From the NCBI GenBank assembly GCA_964387775.1, contig CAYLZO010000081.1, positions 1 to 19,516 on the forward strand: DNA of 19,516 nt, given 5' to 3'. Of this stretch, positions 14,063 through 19,516 are shown piece by piece. The position numbers were made by a program, and so were the translations under genes. The first letter of the stretch is position 1. The number at the start of each line of letters is the position of its first letter. The notes below the pieces were generated by a model. It was given only the letters and a program-made list of their open reading frames with translations, was not told where the DNA came from and did no database searches. This DNA comes from CAYLZO01 sp964387775. Its GTDB lineage: Bacteria > Chloroflexota > Anaerolineae > JAAYZQ01.

Positions 14063-15532
14063 GTGATAGACCTGACGATTAACCAAAAGAAACTGCAACG
14101 AGCCGTCGCGCGCGCCCGGGAGCGGAACATTCTCATCCCCACGTTCGCGCAGATGAAGGATCCGTCGCGGGTGCCCGACGCGGTCAAGGCCCGGCTGGCC
14201 GGCGTCGGCATGTGGGACGTGAACTCGCTCAACCTGTTCCGCATCACGTGGAAGAACGAGCCGGTGGCCCGGGGCGGTGGATTCGGCGGGGTGAACTACG
14301 TCGAGCTGCCCCCGGCGTTGACCGGCGTGCCGGCGCGCATCCTCTGCCTGGTGGGCAAGTGGTTCCCCACCGGCGCTCACAAGGTCGGCGCGACCTTTGG
14401 CTGCCTGGTGCCCAGGCTTGTTACCGGCCAGTTCGACCCGACGACGCAAAAGGCCGTCTGGCCCTCGACCGGCAACTACTGCCGGGGCGGCGCCTACGAC
14501 GCTACACTGCTGGCCTGCGAGTCGGTCGCCATCCTGCCCGAGGAGATGAGCCGCGAGCGGTTCGAGTGGCTGGCGACGGTCTCGGGCGAGGTGATCGCCA
14601 CGCCGGGCTGCGAGAGTAACGTCAAGGAGATATTCGACAAGTGCTGGGAACTGAAAGCCGAACGGGGCGATTATATTGTCATCTTTAACCAGTTCGACGA
14701 GTTTGGCAACCACCTGTGGCACTATGATGTGACCGGTCACGCCATGGCCGAGGTGCTGGAACAAGAGCTGGGGCCGCACGACGCCTATCGCGGCGTGGTC
14801 CTGACCACCGGCTCGGCGGGCACCATCGGCTGCGGCGACTATCTGAAAGAGCTCTTCCCCGCCAGCAAGGTGGCGGCCAGCGAGGCGCTGCAATGCCCGA
14901 CGCTGATCCTCAACGGCTTTGGCGGGCACCGCATCGAGGGCATCGGCGACAAGCACGTGCCCTGGATCCACAACATGAAAAACACCGACATGGTGATGGC
15001 CATCGACGACGAGGCGTGCATGAGCCTGGTGCGGCTCTTTAACGAGCCGGCGGGCCGCGCCTATCTGGCCAAGCAGGGCGTGCCGGAGGCGCTGGTCGGC
15101 CAGCTCGACCTGCTGGGCATCTCTAGCGTCGCCAACGTGCTGTCGAGCATCAAGTTCGCCAAGTGGTACGAGCTGGGCGAGCACGACGTCGTGCTCACCG
15201 TCTGGACCGACTCGATGGAGCTGTACCAGAGCCGCCTGCGCGAGTTGCACGAGGAGCACGGTGCCTACACCGAGACCGACGCAGCAGCGGATTATCACCG
15301 CCACCTGCTGGGCTGCACGGTCGATTACGTCGAGGAACTGGGCTATTGGGACCAGAAGCGCATCCACAACCTGAAGTACTTTACCTGGGTCGAGCAGCAG
15401 GGCAAGACCTACGAGGAGATCCAGGCCCAGTGGTACCAGCCCGACTATTGGAGTGGAATTCATCGGCAGGTGGACGAGATCGACGAGTTGATTGGGCAGT
15501 TTAACGAGATGACAGGCTTGGTACGTTGGTAG
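14063..15532 (+). CDS. PLP-dependent fold-type-II enzyme (cysteine synthase/tryptophan-synthase-beta superfamily)
   Basis: 489 residues from the GTG at 14063, with GGAGAG upstream. The PLP lysine is Lys107 in PTGAHKVGATFG, the usual (S/T)GxHK arrangement. STGNYCRGGAYDATLLA supplies the substrate/phosphate loop, and TTGSAGTIGCGDYLKELFP the Gly-rich PLP-phosphate cradle. A long C-terminal region (about 340-489) extends beyond the usual core and may form an extra domain or oligomer contact. Proteins of this type are generally annotated only as pyridoxal-phosphate-dependent enzymes; I cannot assign a substrate. Its place between another PLP enzyme and a YgeW-like carbamoyltransferase suggests ammonia release or elimination from a diamino or ureido acid, by analogy with E. 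coli ygeX beside ygeW, but it is not a close YgeX match by motif. The C-terminus ends in Arg-Trp, with Trp and the TAG stop lying in a TTGGTAG repeat. Confidence 0.82.
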   Translation: MIDLTINQKKLQRAVARARERNILIPTFAQMKDPSRVPDAVKARLAGVGMWDVNSLNLFRITWKNEPVARGGGFGGVNYVELPPALTGVPARILCLVGKWFPTGAHKVGATFGCLVPRLVTGQFDPTTQKAVWPSTGNYCRGGAYDATLLACESVAILPEEMSRERFEWLATVSGEVIATPGCESNVKEIFDKCWELKAERGDYIVIFNQFDEFGNHLWHYDVTGHAMAEVLEQELGPHDAYRGVVLTTGSAGTIGCGDYLKELFPASKVAASEALQCPTLILNGFGGHRIEGIGDKHVPWIHNMKNTDMVMAIDDEACMSLVRLFNEPAGRAYLAKQGVPEALVGQLDLLGISSVANVLSSIKFAKWYELGEHDVVLTVWTDSMELYQSRLRELHEEHGAYTETDAAADYHRHLLGCTVDYVEELGYWDQKRIHNLKYFTWVEQQGKTYEEIQAQWYQPDYWSGIHRQVDEIDELIGQFNEMTGLVRW

Positions 15533-15648
15533 GTTGGTAGGTTGGTAGGTTGGTAGATTGGTAGGTTGGTAGATTGGTAAATTGGGATGAGACTTGCCCA
15601 ATATACCAATCCCCAATCTACCAATATACCAATCCCCAATCTACCAAC
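15525..15648. repeat. Inverted TTGGTAGG arrays between PLP enzyme and carbamoyltransferase
   Basis: The forward arm (15525-15587) holds about eight TTGGTAGG/TTGGTAGA units and starts inside the upstream gene, supplying its stop. The reverse arm (15597-15648) holds CCAATATA, CCAATCC and CCAATCTA units. The two could pair into a long mRNA hairpin ending about 25 bases before the next RBS. Confidence 0.9.
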
Positions 15649-15684
15649 ATGCCAAGTCACCAACACACAAAAAGGAGACGAAAA

Positions 15685-16749
15685 ATGAGAACCGACACAT
15701 TCCGAGGACGAGACTTTATCACGCTGCTGGACTGGTCGAAGGAAGAGGTGGCGCAGATCCTCGACCTGGCCCTGGACCTGAAGCGGGACCGGGCCATCGG
15801 CCAGTACCACGACCACCTGCTGCGGGCCAAGACGCTGTTCATGATTTTCTACAACCAATCGCTGCGCACGCGCAACAGCTTTGAGGCCGGCATGCACCAT
15901 CTGGGCGGCCACGCCCACTTTCTCGATCCGGGCAAGATCTATACCCCGGCGCTGCCCGGCAAGGAGGTGGCCTACAGCACCGAGCGCGTGTCCGACGTGG
16001 CCCGCGTGCTGGCCCGCATGGGCGAAGGCATCGCCATCCGCTGCTACGGCGACCCCGTGGACTGGGTGTACGGCGGGGCCAACGAGCTGATCCGCAACTT
16101 TGCCTACTGGGCCGACATCCCGGTGCTGAACATGGAGTGCGACAAGTACCACCCCTTCCAGGCCCTGGCCGACGTGCTGACGGTCAAGGAAAAGTTTGGC
16201 ACGTTCGAGGGCTGTAAGTTCGTCATGAGCTGGGCCTACTCGCCCAGCGTGCACAAACCGCGCGCCGTGCCCCAGAGCGCCATCATCGCCGCGTCAATGA
16301 TGGGCTGCGACACGGTGCTGGCCCATCCGCCCGAGATGGCCCTCGACCCCGAGGTCATCGCCGCCTGTGAAGGCTACGCGGCCATGAACGGCAGCAGGTT
16401 CGAGGTCAGCCACGACTTTGTGGGCGCCGCCGAGGGCGCGCACGTAGTCTATCCCAAGGCCTGGGCGGCGACGCCCATCTTTCAGCCGCCCGTCGGCGAG
16501 GACGACATCGACAAGACGCAGGCGATTTTTGACCGCTACAAGGACTGGAAGGCGACCCGTGAATACATGGACGTGACCGACAAAAACGCCATCTACATGC
16601 ACTGCCTGCCCTGCGACCGCAATTGGGAGGTGGACGACGAGGTCGTGGACCACACCGATCCGGCAAGCGGCTGGCGCAGCGTGGTTTATGACGAGGCCGA
16701 GAATCGCCTGCACGTGCAAAAGGCGGTTATGAGTTTGGTGATGCGGTAG
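15685..16749 (+). CDS. ygeW: YgeW-like carbamoyltransferase (knotted ornithine/aspartate carbamoyltransferase family)
   Basis: 354 residues from the ATG at 15685, supported by AAAGGAG; the upstream open frame is only repeat sequence. The carbamoyl-phosphate motif is SLRTR (59-63) in IFYNQSLRTRNSFEAG, a variant of STRTR seen in acetylornithine-type enzymes. HCLP is at 306-309 and AENRLHVQKAVM at the C-terminus, as in ornithine carbamoyltransferases. The segment MSWAYSPSVHKPRAVPQS closely matches the MTWAYSPS-x-x-KP-x-x-VPQ signature I associate with E. coli YgeW. That protein lies in an anaerobic purine/ureido catabolism cluster, where transcarbamylation is thought to run towards carbamoyl phosphate. 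Carbamate kinase at the end of this operon would turn that product into ATP. The amino substrate is not evident. The stop codon TAG comes from a repeat (CGGTAGATTGG). Confidence 0.85.
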   Translation: MRTDTFRGRDFITLLDWSKEEVAQILDLALDLKRDRAIGQYHDHLLRAKTLFMIFYNQSLRTRNSFEAGMHHLGGHAHFLDPGKIYTPALPGKEVAYSTERVSDVARVLARMGEGIAIRCYGDPVDWVYGGANELIRNFAYWADIPVLNMECDKYHPFQALADVLTVKEKFGTFEGCKFVMSWAYSPSVHKPRAVPQSAIIAASMMGCDTVLAHPPEMALDPEVIAACEGYAAMNGSRFEVSHDFVGAAEGAHVVYPKAWAATPIFQPPVGEDDIDKTQAIFDRYKDWKATREYMDVTDKNAIYMHCLPCDRNWEVDDEVVDHTDPASGWRSVVYDEAENRLHVQKAVMSLVMR

Positions 16750-16806
16750 ATTGGTAAATTGGTAGGTTGGGAAATTGGTAGACTGGGGATTGGGAGGGAG
16801 GGTTGG
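16745..16806. repeat. Forward TTGGTAGA-type array before the four-helix-bundle gene
   Basis: A degenerate run of TTGGTAAA, TTGGTAGG and TTGGGGA units from the stop of the upstream gene to the next ATG, with no complementary arm in this gap. TTGGTAGGTTGGG at 16759-16771 is exactly complementary to 17266-17278 beyond the next gene. The G-rich end (GGGAGGGAGGG) also serves as that gene's RBS. Confidence 0.85.
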
Positions 16807-17265
16807 ATGAGTGAGCGAGGGCAGCGCGGGTTTGAGGACCTGGAGTGTTATCGACTGGCGTTGACGGTGCTAAGGCAAGCCTATGGGCTGGCCAAGCGGC
16901 TGCCGGCGGTCGAGCGGTACAATCTGGCGGACCAGATGCGGCGCTCGGCGACGAGTGCCACGCTCAACATTGCCGAAGGGTATGGGCGCTACCACTACCT
17001 GGACAGCCTGCGCTTCTTCTATATCGCCCGAGGTTCATTGACGGAGACGTTGAGTGCTTTTGTCAGTTGCGAAGCCGTCGGCTACATCGACCCAGGTGAA
17101 CTCGACCAACTGCGAGAACTCGCGCACAGTGCCTTGCGCTCCCTCAACGGCTACATCCGTTACGTCAGAAATCAGCAACGAGGAGCCAAGGAATACGGCA
17201 ACCAACTCGTCCGCGAAATCCAGCCCATCTACCTCACCATCCCCGACCTGTCCCTGGACGACTAG
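16807..17265 (+). CDS. Four-helix-bundle protein (S23 / 23S rRNA IVS-encoded family)
   Basis: 152 residues from the ATG at 16807; the frame stays open upstream only through repeat. The sequence matches the family pattern FEDLECYRLALTVLRQAYGL, RYNLADQMRRSATSATLNIA, EGYGRY and FFYIARGSLTETLSAF, and is largely helical. This family was first known from ORFs in intervening sequences of 23S rRNA genes, and also occurs as stand-alone genes in many bacteria. The structure is a four-helix bundle, often pentameric, and a nucleic-acid-related role is suspected but unproved. It has no evident metabolic link to the neighbours: it separates two carbamoyltransferase genes, its RBS is made from repeat sequence, and complementary repeat arrays lie directly against both ends. 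This looks like a passenger inserted into the loop of an intergenic hairpin. Confidence 0.9.
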   Translation: MSERGQRGFEDLECYRLALTVLRQAYGLAKRLPAVERYNLADQMRRSATSATLNIAEGYGRYHYLDSLRFFYIARGSLTETLSAFVSCEAVGYIDPGELDQLRELAHSALRSLNGYIRYVRNQQRGAKEYGNQLVREIQPIYLTIPDLSLDD

Positions 17266-17313
17266 CCCAACCTACCAACCTACCAATCTACCAATCTACC
17301 AATTCACCAACCC
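17266..17313. repeat. Reverse CCAACCTA/CCAATCTA array after the four-helix-bundle gene
   Basis: About six CCAACCTA, CCAATCTA and CCAATTCA units start immediately after the TAG stop at 17263-17265 and end next to the RBS of the next gene. The first 13 bases are an exact complement of 16759-16771. Confidence 0.9.
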
Positions 17314-17324
17314 CGGAGGAAAGA

Positions 17325-18362
17325 ATGGACCTATACGGCAAAGACTTTATCGTAACCCAGGAGTGGTCGCTGGCAGAGCTGCACGCGCTGCTCGACCTGG
17401 CGGCCAAGATGAAGCGCGACCGCTTCTCGCCGCGCTGGACCCGCATCCTGGAACACCAGACGTTCATGATGTTCTTTTACAACCCCTCGGTGCGGACGCG
17501 GATGTCGTTCGAGGCGGCGGCCACCGAGTTGGGCGGACACGCCCAGTTCATGACGCCCTCGGCCGGCCGCTTCAAGACGGAGAAGCAAGCCGGTGAGACC
17601 ATCGAGGACGCGGCCCAGGTGATGGCCCGCTACGTGTGCGGCATCGGCATCCGCATCTTGGAGGATAAGGTGCCCTACTATGGCGCCGGCAACGAGATGC
17701 TGCGCGAGTACGCCCATTGGGCCGACGTGCCCATCCTCAACATGGCCGACGACAAGTTCCACCCCTGCCAGGGCATGGCCGATGTGATGGGTTGGGCCGA
17801 GTGGTACGGCGAAGGTCCGGGGCGGCCTGACTACGAGACCCTGAAGGGCAAGAACTTTTTGCTGACCTGGGGCTCGGGCGCGCTGGCCCGCTCCTGGTGT
17901 AGCGTGCAGGAGGCGCTGCTGGTCGCCAGCCGCTTTGGCATGAACGTCACGGTGGCGCGGCCCGACGGCTACGACCTCGACCCCGAGGTCTATGCCTGGA
18001 CCCACGCCAACTGCGAGGCCAACGGCGCCGAGTTCTGCGTCGTGGACGACCCCGACAGCGGCTACGACGGCGCCCACGTCGTCTACAGCCGCAACTGGGT
18101 GACGGCCGACGCCTACCAGGACGGCGTGCTGCAAAAGCAAGCCGAAATCGAAAAGGCGATGGCCTACCAGGGTTGGACGGCCAACGCCGAGCGCATGGCC
18201 CGCACCGAGGACGCCATCTACACCCATCCCATGCCCATCGACCGGGGTAGCGAAGTGACCGACGAGGTCGCCAGCGGACCCCGCAGCGCCATTTACGACA
18301 TCGCCGAGAACCGGCTACACGTGCAGAAGGCGGTGATGGCGCTGACAATGGGAAACTGGTAG
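17325..18362 (+). CDS. Second, divergent carbamoyltransferase-family protein
   Basis: 345 residues from the ATG at 17325, with GGAGG ten bases upstream. It is a paralogue of the YgeW-like protein: MDLYGKDFIVTQEWS, FFYNPSVRTRMSFEAAATEL with carbamoyl-phosphate motif SVRTR (55-59), and AENRLHVQKAVMAL near the end. It differs at substrate positions. The HCLP box is HPMP (301-304), closer to the HPLP of aspartate carbamoyltransferase. The WAYSPS...VPQ segment is replaced by LTWGSGALARSWCSVQEALL. It may therefore act on a different amino/ureido group of the same pathway molecule, or form a hetero-oligomer with the first protein; both are inference. Its C-terminus extends a few residues past the paralogue's end and finishes Asn-Trp, with Trp and TAG given by a TTGGTAGA-like repeat. 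General annotation as ornithine carbamoyltransferase would be too specific. Confidence 0.82.
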   Translation: MDLYGKDFIVTQEWSLAELHALLDLAAKMKRDRFSPRWTRILEHQTFMMFFYNPSVRTRMSFEAAATELGGHAQFMTPSAGRFKTEKQAGETIEDAAQVMARYVCGIGIRILEDKVPYYGAGNEMLREYAHWADVPILNMADDKFHPCQGMADVMGWAEWYGEGPGRPDYETLKGKNFLLTWGSGALARSWCSVQEALLVASRFGMNVTVARPDGYDLDPEVYAWTHANCEANGAEFCVVDDPDSGYDGAHVVYSRNWVTADAYQDGVLQKQAEIEKAMAYQGWTANAERMARTEDAIYTHPMPIDRGSEVTDEVASGPRSAIYDIAENRLHVQKAVMALTMGNW

Positions 18363-18475
18363 ATTGGTATTTGGGAAATTGGTAGATTGGTATTGGGTGG
18401 AATGGAAGATTGAGCGCAAGTCCCAATTTACCAATCTACCAAGCTACCAAGCTACCAAGCTACCAAGCACCAATG
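18358..18475. repeat. Inverted TTGGTAGA arrays before carbamate kinase
   Basis: The forward arm (18358-18404) starts at the stop of the upstream gene. The reverse arm (18421-18475) has CCAATTTA, CCAATCTA and three CCAAGCTA units. The hairpin potential resembles that at 15525-15648. Confidence 0.9.
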
Positions 18476-18491
18476 GTCAAAGGAGACTCGA

Positions 18492-19442
18492 ATGGCTGAC
18501 AAACGCAAGACCGCCGTCATCGCCATCGGCGGCAACTCGCTGATTCTCGACAAGGAGCACGAAGACGTCCAGTCGCAGTGGGGCGCGGTGCAGGAGACGG
18601 TGAAACACATCGCCGACATGATCGAGCGCGGCTGGGACCTGATCATCACCCACGGCAACGGGCCGCAGGTGGGCTTTATCCTGCGCCGCAACGAGCTGGC
18701 CGCCCACGAGGTGCACACCACGCCGCTGGACATCATCGGCGCCGATACGCAAGGCGCCATCGGCTACATGATCGTCCAGGCGCTGGGCAACGAGTTCCGG
18801 CGGCGCGGCATCCACAAGCCCATCGCCGCCGTCGTCACCCAGGTGCTGGTCGACCGCGACGACCCCGGCTTTCAGAACCCGACCAAGGGCATCGGCGGCT
18901 TTACCACCGAGGACAAGGCCCGCGCCTTTGAAAAGGACGGCTGGCAGGTGACCGAGGACGCCGGGCGGGGCTGGCGACGCATGATCGCCTCGCCCATCCC
19001 GCTGCGCATCGTCGAGCTGGACGCCATCCGCCACCTGGTGGAGGACGGCTTTATCGTCATCGCCGTGGGCGGCGGCGGCATCCCCGTCATCGAGGATGCC
19101 GACGGCAACCTGGTCGGCACGCGGGCCGTCATCGACAAGGACCGGGCCACGAGCCTGCTGGCCCAGGAGCTCAAGGTGGACCTGTTCCTGATCTCGACGG
19201 CTGTGCCCCAGGTGGCCACCAATTTCAACCAGCCCGACCAACAGTGGCTGGCCAAGATGACGGCCGACGAGGCGCGTGTCTACGCAGAGGAAGGCCACTT
19301 TGCCCCCGGCAGCATGGGACCCAAGATCGAGGCCGTGCTCTCCTTCCTCGACGCCCATCCCGAGGGCAAGGCCCTTATCACCGACCCGCCCAACATCGCC
19401 CGCGCGCTGGACGGCGAGACGGGGACGTGGATAAGTTGGTAG
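18492..19442 (+). CDS. arcC: Carbamate kinase
   Basis: 316 residues, the normal length for the family, from the ATG at 18492 with AAAGGAG upstream. It catalyses carbamoyl phosphate + ADP = ATP + carbamate (then ammonia and CO2) in the cytoplasm. Hallmarks of the amino-acid-kinase fold are all present: TAVIAIGGNSLI at the start, LIITHGNGPQVGFILRRNEL, DIIGADTQGAIGYM, AVVTQVLVDRDDPGFQNPTK, FIVIAVGGGGIPVI, LFLISTAVPQVATNFNQPDQ and FAPGSMGPKIEAVLSFL. At the end of an operon with two carbamoyltransferases, it is the logical ATP-yielding last step. No arginine deiminase (arcA) is visible, so this is not a plain arginine-deiminase cluster; the E. coli counterpart by context would be yqeA. The C-terminus is Ser-Trp with the TAG supplied by a TTGGTAG repeat. 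Confidence 0.95.
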   Translation: MADKRKTAVIAIGGNSLILDKEHEDVQSQWGAVQETVKHIADMIERGWDLIITHGNGPQVGFILRRNELAAHEVHTTPLDIIGADTQGAIGYMIVQALGNEFRRRGIHKPIAAVVTQVLVDRDDPGFQNPTKGIGGFTTEDKARAFEKDGWQVTEDAGRGWRRMIASPIPLRIVELDAIRHLVEDGFIVIAVGGGGIPVIEDADGNLVGTRAVIDKDRATSLLAQELKVDLFLISTAVPQVATNFNQPDQQWLAKMTADEARVYAEEGHFAPGSMGPKIEAVLSFLDAHPEGKALITDPPNIARALDGETGTWISW

Positions 19443-19516
19443 ATTGGGGATTGGTAGATTGGTAGATTGGGGATTGGTAGATCGGGAAGTTGGGCAGCGC
19501 CCCAATCTACCAATCT
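19436..19516. repeat. Inverted TTGGTAGA/TTGGGGA arrays at right edge
   Basis: The forward arm (19436-19493) runs on from the carbamate kinase stop. A reverse arm (CCCCAATCTACCAATCT) begins at 19499 and leaves the window. By analogy with the other gaps another gene of the operon probably starts just beyond the edge. Confidence 0.85.

Noticed and set aside
12680..15532. Threonine or tryptophan biosynthesis operon
   Set aside because: No homoserine kinase, homoserine dehydrogenase or trpA accompanies the PLP enzymes; the neighbours are carbamoyltransferases and carbamate kinase.
13973..15616. 547-codon minus-strand frame opposite the second PLP enzyme
   Set aside because: Its N-terminus is translated repeat (NLPTYQ-type) and the rest is an antisense shadow; the plus strand has clear PLP motifs.
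15525..15648. CRISPR array
   Set aside because: The units are 7-8 bp head-to-tail without unique spacers, and no cas gene is present; these are short tandem repeats.
15685..19442. Classical arginine deiminase (arcABC) operon
   Set aside because: No arginine deiminase or arginine/ornithine antiporter is seen, and there are two atypical carbamoyltransferases instead of one arcB.

Overview
The window looks like GC-rich DNA from an uncultured Chloroflexota bacterium (Anaerolineae/Caldilineae-like). This assignment is an inference from four things: secreted proteins carrying a YLPL-type motif, Ig-like domains with a GQCT..L.W signature, a LytS/LytTR two-component system, and very abundant 7-8 bp tandem repeats both between and inside genes. 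A run of 10 N at 4726-4735 marks a scaffold gap, so this is probably a metagenome or draft assembly. No rRNA, tRNA, CRISPR or transposase was recognised.

Left part, about 1-11.7 kb: mostly minus-strand genes for the cell envelope. From the left edge these are a truncated secreted protein (1-779); a seven-repeat YVTN propeller fused to a di-haem cytochrome c peroxidase-like domain (794-2776), which overlaps the RBS of the previous gene and so forms an operon with it; one plus-strand nucleotidyltransferase with a textbook promoter (2938-3618); a large beta-helix lipoprotein that spans the N gap (3645-6254); a secreted seven-repeat propeller (6357-7643); a LytTR response regulator (7670-8440) and its LytS-like histidine kinase (8500-10005); and a secreted protein with two Ig-like and two CARDB-like domains (10324-11679).

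Right part, about 11.8-19.5 kb: a plus-strand catabolic operon. A strong promoter with an inverted repeat between its -35 and -10 boxes drives a GntR/UTRA regulator. It is followed by a threonine-synthase-like PLP enzyme, a second fold-type-II PLP enzyme, a YgeW-like carbamoyltransferase, a four-helix-bundle (S23/IVS-type) protein, a second divergent carbamoyltransferase, and carbamate kinase. The combination resembles the E. coli ygeW-ygeX...yqeA anaerobic ureido/purine catabolism logic: transcarbamylases used backwards to make carbamoyl phosphate, and carbamate kinase to make ATP. That pathway assignment is inference; no substrate-specific gene is visible.

The most striking signal is the repeats. 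Four catabolic genes in a row end on a TAG stop lying inside a TTGGTAG-type repeat unit. Most intergenic gaps in the operon hold a G-rich forward array followed by its C-rich complement, which could fold into a long mRNA hairpin. The four-helix-bundle gene sits exactly where a hairpin loop would be. Other heptamer arrays are inserted in frame inside coding regions: in the PLP-enzyme core, between propeller blades, and as linkers just after signal peptides.
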